From positions 12,772,001 through 12,836,000 of the forward strand of contig NC_065406.1 in NCBI RefSeq assembly GCF_024362695.1: a stretch of 64,000 bases of DNA. Reading direction: 5' to 3'. The stretch is from Pectinophora gossypiella. Its lineage: Eukaryota > Arthropoda > Insecta > Lepidoptera > Gelechiidae. Position 1 is the first letter of the stretch. Each line of letters opens with the position of its first letter. The notes beneath the pieces were generated by a model. The model ran no database searches and had not been told where the DNA came from. It saw nothing but the letters and a program-made list of their open reading frames with translations. Shown piece by piece: positions 19,562 to 28,858 of the stretch. Made by a program: the position numbers and the translations under genes.

Positions 19562-19755
19562 TTATAATAATTTTATACTTAATAACATAAACAGCTCGTC
19601 CCTCCACCGTCGTCGTGGTCTACCTCGACGTCGACGACCCTGTGGGGCCCAATCAGTTGTAATTTTGGCCCAGTTTTCCGGATGCATACGGCAGACATGT
19701 CCCGCCCATTCCCACTTCAGTTTAGCGGATTTTTCTCCGACATCTGCCACTTGAG
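19562..19755 (-). pseudogene. RTE C-terminal fragment
   Basis: The minus strand encodes KSAKLKWEWAGHVCRM, then GRRRRGRPRRRWRDELF, homologous in layout to the C-terminus of the RTE protein at 9440-11869 (AKLKWQWAGHIARR, GRPATRW). It represents a second, divergent RTE lineage and is broken off after WRDELF. Confidence 0.8.
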
Positions 19756-19769
19756 TTTTGGAGCGCAGT

Positions 19770-19852
19770 GTCGTGTTGCGTGCAGGGAGGGTTGGAAAGA
19801 GAAGGGGGAGGCCTTTGCCCAGCAGTGGGACATTGAATAGGCTACAGAAAAA
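19770..19852 (+). mobile_element. RTE 3' tail in opposite orientation
   Basis: The plus strand encodes GEAFAQQWDIE and then TAG, followed by GCTACAGAAAAAAAA. This is the terminal peptide of an RTE protein. It points away from the minus-strand fragment just upstream, so the two pieces form an inverted junction. Confidence 0.7.
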
Positions 19853-19982
19853 AAAACATAAACAGCCTATAATAACCCATCCATAAAAGGGAGATGCTTT
19901 TGGTCGTATCTTCTTATCATCGTGTTATGTTATAAATTGTATCATTACTGGTTGCGCACTGTTCGGCTCGGTTATTTTTCAC

Positions 19983-20062
19983 TGATGTAATGTTACAAAG
20001 GATCACGAGGAGAAATCTGTTATTCGAACCCTACAGCCCAACAGGATTAGAAGAAGAGAAGA
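19983..20062 (+). repeat. RTE-like 3' fragment with a GAA tail
   Basis: GTTACAAAGGATCACGAGGA and CCCTACAGCCCAACAGGATT, then AGAAGAAGAGAAGAAT, parallel the tail at 20990-21110 (CCCTACATCCCAACAGGCG, then AGAAGAAGAAGG). Confidence 0.5.
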
Positions 20063-20114
20063 ATGTTACAAATTGTTATATTACTGCTTGCTGCAACCAA
20101 AGTGTATTATGCTT

Positions 20115-20409
20115 CATCATCACCAGCCCATTAACGTCCCTACTGCTGGGGCACGGGCCTTCCCTATGGATGGATAGGGAGATCGGGCCTTAAACCACCA
20201 CGCGGACCCAGTGCGGATTGGTGGTTATTAACGACTGCTAATGCAGCCGGGACCGACGGCTTAACGTGCCTTCCGAAGCACGGAGGAGCTCGAGATGAAA
20301 ACTTTTTTTGTGGTCACTCATCCTATGACTGGCCTTTGCGAAAGTTGCTTAACTTCAACAATCGCAGACCGAGCGCGTTTACCGTTGCGCCACTGAGCTC
20401 CATAGTATT
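20115..20409 (-). repeat. SINE-B copy, minus strand, with target duplication
   Basis: TATTATGCTT lies at 20105-20114 and 20410-20419. The element runs from CATCATCACCAGCCCATTAA to the reversed head GCGCCACTGAGCTCC. It is one of the most complete SINE-B copies. Confidence 0.88.
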
Positions 20410-20679
20410 TATTATGCTTCCTGTATACGTATTTGCGATCGGTCCTCTCCACTCTCTGATGTAATGCTCGATTCTGAATTGTTACATAACATTTCATTAC
20501 ATTACATTGCTCCCGGTGTGAGCCCAGCTTAATAGGCAATCATAATGATGAAATGAGACTCTTTGTTCAGTTATTTAGGATTAATTAGCTATTGAAAGCT
20601 TTTCAATATTATTACCTTGGATTATTATTTATGTTTGCAATTGCAGTTTGAGTCACGCATTGAATTTTTTTCTTTTCAA

Positions 20680-20778
20680 ACCCGCAGTGGAGCAGCGTGG
20701 TATGCAGCATTCATATCCCTCCGTTAGATAGAGGGGAAGCCTGTGCCCAGCAGTGGGCCGTATATAGGCTGTTAAAGT
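20680..20778 (+). repeat. SINE-C 3' fragment
   Basis: CCCGCAGTGGAGCAGCGTGG, then AGGGGAAGCCTGTGCCCAGC and AGTGGGCCGTATATAGGCTG: the SINE-C end without its head. Confidence 0.7.
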
Positions 20779-20799
20779 TACGTTATATTAGGGTTAGGC

Positions 20800-21112
20800 A
20801 GCCAATCAAACGTATTTTTACTGTTTTACATAGCCTCAGAACTGTGACTGAACTGAGGAGATTGACTGAATATAAAACTGTGGAGGCTGATATCCGCACA
20901 CGAAAATAGCGGTGGATTGGTCATGTCTTTAGAAGACCTGTGGAACACGGTGTGGGCGGCTCAAAGAGACCTGGTGACGCTCGTTTCACCGGAAATATAA
21001 AACTTTCGACATGTCATGGGAGCAAGCTTCCGCGAAGAGTGGAAACCTGTTATGCGAGCCCTACATCCCAACAGGCGATAAAAGGATTGAAAGAAGAAGA
21101 AGGCATAGCTTC
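20800..21112 (+). pseudogene. RTE-like C-terminal fragment
   Basis: RWIGHVFRRPVEH is readable around 20910-20950, the WIGHV phrase of RTE C-termini. A degraded end and a (GAA)n tail at about 21088-21102 follow. Stops and frame changes make it non-coding. The GAA tail resembles that of SINE-A. Confidence 0.55.
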
Positions 21113-21239
21113 TTTTTGGTTGTGATGTCTTGTGTATACTGGCTTCGGATGGCATTATCTATTGGGCCAATGGAGAGCGCTGAGGACTCATAGCCATAGA
21201 TCATAGTTCATATCTGCAGATATTGATTGAATAAATTCA

Positions 21240-21468
21240 AGGCACATAACAAAACATAAACAATCAACCGGAAGGGTATGGAGCATACTCCACCACGCTG
21301 CCCCAATGCGGGTTGGTGGAGGTGTTTTTACGGCTAATAGCCGGGACCAACGGCTTAACGTGCCCTCCGAAGCACGGAATCATCTTACTTTTTCGGACAA
21401 TCAGGTGATTCAAGCCTGAAAAGTCCTTACCAAACAAAGTGCAGTTTCATACCACGGAGGCTGTTAAT
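21240..21468 (-). repeat. SINE-C copy, minus strand, with missing segments
   Basis: ACATAAACAATCAACCGGAA, GGAGCATACTCCACCACGCT, ACGGCTAATAGCCGGGACCA and CATACCACGGAGGCTG. The terminal tail and the B-box segment are deleted. Confidence 0.75.
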
Positions 21469-21639
21469 TCAAGGCAAACAAAATAAAAATATACATCGGT
21501 GAATGAATCGATAAAACAATTTTACGATCATTTTGCTTTTAAGATAAATGATGTCGTAAATTAAAATGAAACAATGTTGAAGTGCTACTTTATAGATTGG
21601 CTTAATGATCCTTTTACAAGAATTCATGGTATTTGGGCG

Positions 21640-21702
21640 TGTCGTTACATGAGTCATATCAGGGGCCTTTGGCGGCTCAATAGTAACCTTGACACCAGGG
21701 TG
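21640..21702 (+). repeat. SINE-A internal fragment
   Basis: GTCGTTACATGAGTCATATC, then GGGGCCTTTGGCGGCTCAAT, ending at CTTGACACCAGGGTG. Both ends are missing. Confidence 0.7.
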
Positions 21703-21742
21703 AAAGTGAGATCCAACAGAGGAAGTGAGGTAAATACTGGGT

Positions 21743-21955
21743 ATTTGTGACATCGTAACGAATACTGAGAAGGATGTTTCAGACCATGATTCTGAGTTAA
21801 AATCATGTGGAATTTTCCGTCGCAAAATTCATGATTTTAATTATTTTCAATTATCTATATTTTTGCGATCGAAAATTCCACCTGATATTATCAGAATAAT
21901 GAGCTAAATCAGCCCCCTCAGAATTCGTTACGATGTCACTTACACCCCGTGCCAG
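21743..21955. repeat. MITE-A copy, first of a tandem pair
   Basis: Arms: TTGTGACATCGTAACGAATA and CGTTACGATGTCACTTACAC. The centre holds CCGTCGCAAAATTCATGATT and TTTGCGATCGAAAATTCCAC. Confidence 0.85.
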
Positions 21956-21984
21956 TACATGTAGGTCGCCATTACAAGTAGGTA

Positions 21985-22213
21985 TGGGTCTTAGTAACAC
22001 TGTAACGAATACTGAGGGGGATGATTCAGACCATGATTCTGAGTTGATATTGAGTGGAATTTCCTGTCGGAAAATTCATGATTTTTTTTGTGCTTTTTCA
22101 TTTTTTTCCATTCCATACATTTGCAATGGAAAATTCCACTTGACATCAACTCAGAATCATGGCCTAAATTATCCGTCAAAGTTTTCGTTACGATGTCATA
22201 ACACCCTGTATAG
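21985..22213. repeat. MITE-A copy, second of a tandem pair
   Basis: Arms: GTCTTAGTAACACTGTAACG and TTTCGTTACGATGTCATAAC, ending ACCCTGTATA. It is separated from the first copy by a linker (GTACATGTAGGTCGCCATTA, CAAGTAGGTATG). The long frames on both strands are arm translations. Confidence 0.85.
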
Positions 22214-22215
22214 CT

Positions 22216-22478
22216 CGGCACCGATACGAATTGCGAAAAGAAAACCAGCCCAATACAAAGTTGGTTACATACCTCTGAAACGCATTTCTCGAGAATGTAG
22301 GTTTCTTCATCTTGTTTTTCTTTACCGCTGAGATCGTCATAATCATTTTATGATCCAAATATGGATTCGAAAATAATTTCAGAAGTCATTTTTTTGGGTT
22401 TGTAGCCCGCGCTGGATTCGAATTTGCGACCTCATATTGAGAGTCAAGCGTTCTTCCAACCGGCTGCTTTACCGGGAA
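22216..22478 (-). repeat. SINE-D copy, minus strand
   Basis: GAAAACCAGCCCAATACAAA, ACGCATTTCTCGAGAATGTA and ATGATCCAAATATGGATTCG lead into CGCTGGATTCGAATTTGCGA, which is the reversed B box. The reversed A-box end follows (CAACCGGCTGCTTTACCGG). It follows the MITE-A pair with almost no gap. Confidence 0.72.
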
Positions 22479-22689
22479 GCTTTTTCCAAGAATGTTTTTA
22501 TTAGGTAAGTAATACTGTTCGTTATACAATTCCCAGTATGCATTTTGTTACAGTTGGTTGAAACTGCATTACGTACCTAACGAAGTTGTATTAATTGAAT
22601 TATTTGGTTTTCCTGTTACGCTGAAACTGTAAAAGAAATTGAAACAGACAGGCGAGATGTTATAATGTGAATTGTGTTTGTACCTATCA
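22479..22689. other. No gene recognised
   Basis: Short AT-rich spacer. Confidence 0.4.
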
Positions 22690-22960
22690 TGTTGGTTTAA
22701 CTGAAAGCTCGGCTCCGTTAGTTTATCTTGCGATGAATGTAACTCTGACTACCCTATTAGGATATAGTCGTGGGGTTATGTGTGTATGGTTTAGGTACCT
22801 ATTCTGGATTGGCAGATAATAAAAACATAATATAACACGTTTAGCTGCTTGTGCGAATCCATCTTAGAACTTCCTAACTATAGTGGCTGCAAGTTGTCTT
22901 TGACTATTTGTGGCTCTGCCCACCTCATAAGTAATTACGGGTGTGAGTTTATGTATCTTA
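22690..22960. repeat. Repeat E followed by reversed repeat K
   Basis: GGTTTAACTGAAAGCTCGGC and CCTATTAGGATATAGTCGTG mark repeat E (to about 22790). GTGGCTGCAAGTTGTCTTTG and TTACGGGTGTGAGTTTATGT are the reverse of repeat K (22835-22960). Confidence 0.5.
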
Positions 22961-23194
22961 TAAGTACTTAAAGTGTGGTTGTAAAGTTTTGTTAGTTACA
23001 AACAATTATTAATTAAAGTTGTTATGATATGACGAGTTATAACAGTCATGTCAAATTATAACTGGATTTGGTCTCGTTAAAGTTTTATGTTTTTTTAGTT
23101 TTGCATATATCTGTACTGTTGGGCCTAAAAAACAGTTTTTCAAAATTATTTTCGAATTCATTCAAGATCGAAAATTGAAGCGGTGAAGGAAAAT

Positions 23195-23440
23195 ATTGTG
23201 AGGCAACCCACATCCCTGAGAAATGCCTTCCGGAGGTATATGACCTAACCTGGGGGGTTAAAAAGACCGCATCGACGTAATTCATTTAGAAAGCAATATT
23301 GCTATATTAATATTGCAATATTGTTTTTTTCGCGGTTTGGACGGTCAGACACGCAGTCGCTACTGTAAAAAACCGGACCTGTCAAAACTTCAGGTTACGT
23401 AAGCGGACCTGGTGACAACCGCATATAGCTAGGGAGATCA
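23195..23440 (+). repeat. SINE-D 3' region interrupted by a MITE-D arm
   Basis: GTGAGGCAACCCACATCCCT and ATGACCTAACC are SINE-D. They give way at about 23228 to TTAAAAAGACCGCATCGACG and AAAGCAATATTGC, a MITE-D arm. SINE-D resumes at about 23325 with CGCGGTTTGGACGGTCAGAC and ACCGGACCTGTCAAAACTTC. Confidence 0.6.
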
Positions 23441-23703
23441 TGACCGGAGTAGTCATTGCTTAATTCCCAGCAGCATAGATGATGATGATGAATTTTGTAA
23501 TTACTCAATAAACTAAGATTAACCGGATGATTAAGGACGTAAGTGGGACTTCCGTCCAAACTATTCAATTCTCTCTAAATCCATCAGAAGATTAATTGAT
23601 TTTGACACGCACTATCCTAATAATGAGTAATTGCAATTAATAGGAGCCATACTTCAAATGTAAACAAAGCTGTTAACTATTTACCTTTAATGAGAAAAAA
23701 ACG
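23441..23703. other. No gene recognised
   Basis: Spacer with a GATGATGATGAA run at 23479-23490 that may be a relic RTE or SINE tail. Confidence 0.4.
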
Positions 23704-23717
23704 GGTACTAAAATGTA

Positions 23718-24050
23718 TACATAACATAAACAGCCTATATACGTCCCACTGCTGGGCACAGGCCTCCCCTTAATCAACCGGAGGCGGTATGGAGCATACT
23801 CCATCACGCTGCTACAATGCGGGTTGTTGGAGGTGTTTTTACGGCTAATAGCCGGGACCAACGGCTTAACGTGCCCTCCGAAGCACGGAATCATCTTACT
23901 TTATCGGACAATCAGGTGATTCAAGCCTGGAAAGTCCTTACCAAACAAAGGACAGTCTCACAAAGAGATTTCGACAATGTCCCCGTTAGTTAATCGAACC
24001 CGGACCTCCAGATGGTGGCCTAACGCTCTAACCACTAGACCACGGAGGCT
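23718..24050 (-). repeat. SINE-C, full-length, with 14-bp target duplication
   Basis: GGTACTAAAATGTA lies at 23704-23717 and 24051-24064, one of the clearest target duplications in the window. Minus-strand order: head GCCTCCGTGGTCTAGTGGTT, B box within CGGGTTCGATTAAC, core GCACGTTAAGCCGTTGGTCC, and tail GCCTGTGCCCAGCAGTGGGA, then CGTATATAGGCTG and a TTATG-rich end. About 333 bp. Confidence 0.92.
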
Positions 24051-24394
24051 GGTACTAAAATGTAGTTCACAATAAACCAGTGAGCATGCATGAAGACTGA
24101 AGACATTGATTTTTATTTAATCGTATGGCGCGGAATAGGTTGCTCACGTCCGCAGGAACCGCCGCCAGCACCCCACACTTGTTCCCTGGGTGGCGCTGAA
24201 CGACAACCTTTTGACAGCCGTACTTATTGATAGCCGTACTTATTTTCACTGAAACCTGGCCTTTTTTGGTGAGCTGCGGCACCCGTTTACCTGTATGTTT
24301 TCCAACTAAATATTAATCTTGTAAATGTATATGTGTGTCGTTGGTTTTACTTAAATAAACTTTTTTATTTTATTTTTTTATACCAACCTCACGG

Positions 24395-24505
24395 CACTGC
24401 CCAGTCGTATTTTTAAAGACTTTGATGAGAATGGAAGAAGCGAAAGTTGTGTATCAGGATCCTAGTAAGTGGAATTCCATGGTTTCCGCCTACCTTATGT
24501 ACACA
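24395..24505 (+). repeat. LINE-M 3' fragment
   Basis: AAGACTTTGATGAGAATGGA, then AGAAGCGAAAGTTGTGTATC and AGTAAGTGGAATTCCATGGT. Same region as 16865-16968. Confidence 0.6.
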
Positions 24506-25739
24506 TGTTATGCACTATATTAAAAAATATATGTTTAAAAAAATCCAGTCAAGTGTGAGTCTGATTCGTACATTACCAGACAAATATAAAAGGAGGCTTT
24601 GACTTTGCCATTGAAAAACTATTGTCTCCATACGTCGACGTAGGTCGCGATTACTTTACCAACTACAAATAACATACCTATATTATATTATATTTGAGTT
24701 TAACTTAAGTTAAAACAGTAACTAAACTAACTTTACCTTAAGTTAAGTATAAACAGTTTCTTAACTAATTAGGTATTTTACACAGACACGGATCATTTTC
24801 GACTGTGATATTTTCCATTTATTTGGTAAGTACAAAAAGAATAAGTATTAAAGTTGTCAACTGCATGTCGTGAACGATGCTATGCAAATCCAAGGAAGAA
24901 TATTTGAATATTTTGTATAAAAAAATATAAGTAATCCATTCCTCGAACTTGAAAACGAAAAAGTTTTACATCAAAAATAATACTCACCTGAAACATTCCA
25001 AGGATGAAGAAGAAATTACTTACCACCTCATTTTATTTTACTAACGGTAATTAAGAATTCGTCTTAGTAACAATATTTTCATTTTTTTCATATTTTCCTA
25101 AAAGAGTATTATTTCATTTGATGCAACATTCTTTTTATTGTAACCCCGAAGGCATCACTTCGCTATCATAAAAGTCAGTCATTTGAAAAAAGAATAAACT
25201 TTTACGACGACACAATTTTGCTATTCTTTTGTTTGCTATGAACCTTGACATACCGTGGATTGATTAGTATTTTATTGGAATTCATCTTTGTTATGAAGTG
25301 AGCTTCGGAAGCATGAGAGAAAAGATAACAATGGAAGTTACCTGAAGTTCACAAAGTATTAAGTATATTTTCGGAGATATCTCGGGTCTTAGCCAAGTTG
25401 CAAACGATTACGAAAAACGACAGTGACAGTGATAAAACTAAATGAGATTGTTGACGACATGGTATAAGTAAACCATGTATGCTTAATTCTATGACAAGCC
25501 GCCATTGCTAACCCTTTCAAGACATAAATGTTTCCACTGTGTTACCATTAAATTGGTATCTCCAACATTCCAAGGACGTTAATTTTAATAATTAAGTGAA
25601 TTACTGACTAATGTATTTAATTACTATTCCTTGTCACATGTAAAAAATCATTAAAACTGCAAGTAACTCTTTTACTAAAAGTTCACTATTTCCTTGCAAA
25701 TTAAATATAAAAGCATTGGTCGTGGGTAATTTATTTTTT
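24506..25739. other. No gene recognised
   Basis: About 1.2 kb of AT-rich sequence with no frame above 60 codons and no obvious repeat. TTTAACTTAAGTTAAA at 24698-24713 is a perfect palindrome. It is one of the cleaner single-copy-looking stretches. Confidence 0.5.
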
Positions 25740-25744
25740 ATAAA

Positions 25745-25955
25745 ATGGCAACGCATGGTGGGATGACCTTGAAATGTTAGCTGTCAGTTTTGAGCATGAA
25801 AGTGTGGATGCATTGTGTAAAGAAGGATATGTGTGTGAAAGGTGTGAGTACTGAAATGAAGTCTGACAGAAATGAATGAAAGAGGAATACATGTTGTGCC
25901 GACCCCACCTAGTGTGGGATAAGGGCAGGGGATGATGATGAGAATATAATAATTA
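25745..25955 (+). repeat. LINE 3' end with a GATGATGATG tail
   Basis: TGGGATGACCTTGAAATGTT, GTGTGAAAGGTGTGAGTACT and GTGCCGACCCCACCTAGTGT precede GGGGATGATGATGAGA. The tail type matches RTE-like elements. The coding part is too decayed to name. Confidence 0.5.
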
Positions 25956-26339
25956 TAAGAAAAATAAACTTAGATTGTGAAACTAAACTAAAATTATTTC
26001 CATAATAACTAACTGAAATTCTGTCATTGCCAAATAGCTAATAAATTGTATAGTGAAATTAATTTGGTAGACGTTCGTGTTCGGCGTAGTTAGTTTGTTT
26101 GTGATGAACTGGATCTGATTTGAATTTGAAGATAATTAGACAATTTGATTATAACCCTACACTAGGGAATAATAATTCCAATATTTGTCTGATAAATGTG
26201 AATTCAAAAACTTGGAAAGAGGAATCTGTATTTAGTGCGGGCGGGAAAGTGTAGTGTTTTCATTGTCCTAAGAAATGTGTGGAAATAGGCTAAAAATGGG
26301 CGTATCTTTGGATTGCATTGGTTTAGAAGCTTAATTTTG
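25956..26339. other. No gene recognised
   Basis: AT-rich, no supported feature. Confidence 0.4.
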
Positions 26340-26540
26340 TAACAGCTTTAAGGAACCACGGACATAAGTATTAGACATTAATTTCAACTTGATATCGCCA
26401 CGCGTTCCTGAGAAAAAGACTCTTGCCAGATAGACTGACTGACGGACAGATAACAAAGTGATACTATAAGGGTTCCGTTTTTCCTTTTGAAGTTCGGAAC
26501 CCTAAAAATTATGCGTATTTCTGGCATTGGACCACGGAGG
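26340..26540 (+). repeat. Dispersed repeat Q
   Basis: GACTGACGGACAGATAACAA, ACTATAAGGGTTCCGTTTTT and TTCGGAACCCTAAAAATT recur at 49140-49255 (CCTATAAGGTTTCCGTTTTG, TTTGGAACCCTAAAAAC). TGGACCACGGAGGCCAA at 26529-26545 is a stub of a reversed SINE-A or SINE-C head. Confidence 0.55.
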
Positions 26541-26867
26541 CCAATCACTATATTAATACCTTAAAGTAGGTACTTCGTAAAAATATTATGAGGCGATGTA
26601 TTTGCATTAGTATTCGAGTTTCATATTAATTCGTTGCAAGAATGCGCATATTAGCGTCATACATATCACATATTAATACGCAATATATATATTTGCTATA
26701 TTAATAATGGGAAAGAGCAATATCCGTGAAGAATGGGAATACAGCCCTGAGTGACGTACGAGTGACTAAATATATGATGTCCTTTACGTCATTTGCGTGT
26801 TACGTCTGACCAGATAGAAGTCTATATAGTAAACATTTTTTTTTATTTACTATATTATAAAGTGCCA
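26541..26867. other. No gene recognised
   Basis: Contains multiple ATTAATA and TATATT motifs. GTGTTACGTCTGACCAGATA near 26798 is weakly like repeat N (32690-32800). Confidence 0.35.
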
Positions 26868-27150
26868 GCCTCCGTGGTCTAGTGGTTAGAGCGTTAGGTC
26901 CGAGTTTGATTCCCGATGGGGACGTTGTCGAAATCACTTTGTGAAACTGGCCAATGTTTGGTAATGATATTGCAAGCTTGAATCCCCTGAAGTCAGATTA
27001 TTCCGAGCTTCGGAGAGCACGTAAAGCCGTTAGTCACGGCTATTAGCCACCTCCACCTTAAAACACCTCCACCAACCCGCAGTGGGACAGTGTGCTATGC
27101 TCCGTACCCCCTCCGGTTGACTAAGGGGACGCCTTTGCCCAGCATTCACG
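26868..27150 (+). repeat. SINE-C copy
   Basis: Head AGCCTCCGTGGTCTAGTGGT and B box CGAGTTTGATTCCCGATGGG, with a deletion between the boxes. Core GAGAGCACGTAAAGCCGTTA, then CTCCACCAACCCGCAGTGGG. The tail ends at GCCTTTGCCCAGCATTCACG and lacks the terminal part. Confidence 0.82.
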
Positions 27151-27264
27151 CATTTTTCTTGTATATAAAAAGTGCGTGAATCATTTAAAGTGATTACTAC
27201 AGATAGAAGTCTAGGTAACTGCACACTGGTAGAGTTGGTTGGTACCTAAGTCGTTTTTGAGACC

Positions 27265-27390
27265 TCAGAAGAAGTAGCGTGACAACTTGGACGCTTGCCG
27301 GAGGGACTGGCCGGAATACGTACAGGAACGCAAAAAAATAAAAGGGGAAGGGGAGGCTTTTGTCCAGCAGTGGGACTTTGTCGGCTTAAT
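27265..27390 (+). pseudogene. RTE C-terminal fragment
   Basis: The plus strand reads CRRDWPEYVQE and then GEAFVQQWDFVG in the same frame, the terminal peptide of an RTE reverse transcriptase. No upstream RT sequence is attached. Confidence 0.65.
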
Positions 27391-27394
27391 TAGA

Positions 27395-27470
27395 TTATTG
27401 TAGGTTTGCCTCAGATGGCATAAATAACTGGGCCGGATATATGGCGGCGCTTAGGGCTCTTACCTAGTGA
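27395..27470. repeat. Family G fragment
   Basis: TTATTGTAGGTTTGCCTCAG then GGCATAAATAACTGGGCCGG and GCGCTTAGGGCTCTTACC, followed by a GATGATGAT stretch. Confidence 0.6.
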
Positions 27471-27474
27471 TGAT

Positions 27475-27735
27475 GATGATCTCCGGACGATTTCGGCCGT
27501 AGGAACCACTTCGACTCCTAGACGGCACGACGCTGATGTGCCCCAAGATGGCTTCTCCAGTAAGGACACGTTTCGGTAATGATTCGGGCTTTCAACTTGT
27601 CACGTCTAGCGTCGACGTCTGCTGTACGCTGTTGCTCGATCTCGTGGACTCCCCTCATCACAAGCCTGCGCCATTCAGGGCGCTGTGCTGCTAAATCCTC
27701 CCATTGAGAAGGCTCAATGTTGCATCTCACCTAAT
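27475..27735 (-). pseudogene. Non-LTR retrotransposon C-terminal fragment
   Basis: The minus strand reads MRCNIEPSQWEDLAAQRPEW, then RRLVMRGVHEIEQQRTADVD and ARRDKLKARI. This is a typical reverse-transcriptase C-terminal linker before a Cys/His finger. The finger is only partly visible (CPYWRSHLGAH) because of small deletions. It belongs to a LINE distinct from LINE-M. Confidence 0.6.
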
Positions 27736-27779
27736 ACAAAATTTAAGACGACGGCCCAGGGCAATTGAAAGAAAAAGAG

Positions 27780-27895
27780 CAGCGGCATAATGTCGCACTG
27801 TAATACTGCGCCGCTGCGGTGGCTCCGCCGTCAAGTGCGCGCAATACAATTTAAAACTGTTTGGTATAGTATTACAGTGCGACATTATGCCGCTG
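27780..27895. repeat. Perfect 28-bp inverted repeat with 60-bp loop
   Basis: Positions 27780-27807 (beginning CAGCGGCATAATGTCGCACT) are the exact reverse complement of 27868-27895. The loop is GC-rich (GCGCCGCTGCGGTGGCTCCG). No frame is supported. The absence of mismatches in an otherwise decayed neighbourhood suggests a recent origin, either a small MITE or a hairpin-forming duplication. Confidence 0.8.
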
Positions 27896-28074
27896 GTTGT
27901 TTCTGCCGCGCGGCGAAAAACTCGTAGTGCGCGCCTAGCCTAAGTATAATTATTAACGTATAAACTGCGTTTGTCACATTCGTAAAATACTTAGTAACGT
28001 ATTCACCAGTCACGTGCCGTTCTTGAGAATATTTCCACTTTGGCAACGTGTAAGCAGTAAATATGCATTTCTTT
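27896..28074. other. No gene recognised
   Basis: Short spacer. Confidence 0.4.
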
Positions 28075-28240
28075 AATTATTATTATTATTAATAGCCCTC
28101 AATGTCCCACTGCAGGGCAAAGGCCTTCCCTTCTTCCACTCCTCTCTGTCCCCAGCTTGCTCGCGCCACCGTTTCGAGAAGCGGTCTAACTCGTCGCGCC
28201 ATCTTTTTTCTTTTTTTTCTTCTTTTTTCTTTTCTATTTC
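28075..28240 (-). pseudogene. RTE C-terminal fragment with (ATT)n tail
   Basis: The minus strand reads RWRDELDRFSKRWREQAGDR, then EEWKKG, an RTE C-terminus. The 3' tail is a TTATTATTATTAAT run at 28077-28090. Upstream, a Glu/Lys-rich run is a purine-rich low-complexity tract (28205-28240), not RTE protein. Confidence 0.72.
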
Positions 28241-28610
28241 TTTAATATATCTATCTAATATTAAAAAAAGTAATCCCTCCAATGTAAACTCATCAGACTT
28301 CAATCTAACAAACTTGCAACGGCAACTAAACTGACATACTTCAAGAACTAAATTCGGTTCATTTTCTCAAATGAAATATTTCAGAATTGCAATATTTTCT
28401 CTGGTATTATTAATTTCAAGTTTCTGTAGTCGGAGACGTCGCATTGCAAACTTGGCTTGAACCAATTTAGATTGTCTCTAATAAAACTTGTATGATTGTA
28501 AAAACTTCATCTAGTTCAGTTATCGATTGATCGTCTAGTCTGTCAGGGATGATTGAACGCTTTGAGTTTATCATTTCTCTTATATCAATATAGATAATGT
28601 TTTACAGAGA
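28241..28610. other. No gene recognised
   Basis: No supported frame or repeat. Confidence 0.4.
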
Positions 28611-28858
28611 GCCTCCATAACCTAGTGTTTAGAGCATTAGACTCACGATCTGGAGGTCCGGGTTCGATTCCCGACATAGTCGAAATCAATTTGTGAGACT
28701 GACCTGTGTTTGGTAGACATTGTGGGCTGAATCACCTGATTGTACGAAAAAGTAAAAATATTTTCGGACTCAGGTGATTCAAACTTTCTAAACAAAAGAC
28801 AGTCTCACAAAGTGATCGAATCCAGACCTCCAGAACCAACGCTTTAACTACTAGATTG
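28611..28858. repeat. Head-to-head inverted pair of SINE-C 5' halves
   Basis: 28611-28755 is a plus-strand SINE-C head (GCCTCCATAACCTAGTGTTT, CCGGGTTCGATTCCCGACAT). It is followed at 28768-28858 by the same region in reverse (ACTCAGGTGATTCAAACTTT, CAGTCTCACAAAGTGATCGA, CAGACCTCCAGAACC). The two halves could pair into a long imperfect hairpin. Confidence 0.78.

Noticed and set aside
21933..22331. Frames reading GVSDIVTNTEGDDSDHDSEL-like peptides at several loci (18-203, 16963-17265, 21933-22331, 41097-41378)
   Set aside because: They are translations of the MITE-A left or right arm. Both strands and both arms give similar peptides because the element is a foldback, and none has a start context, splice sites or an upstream gene.
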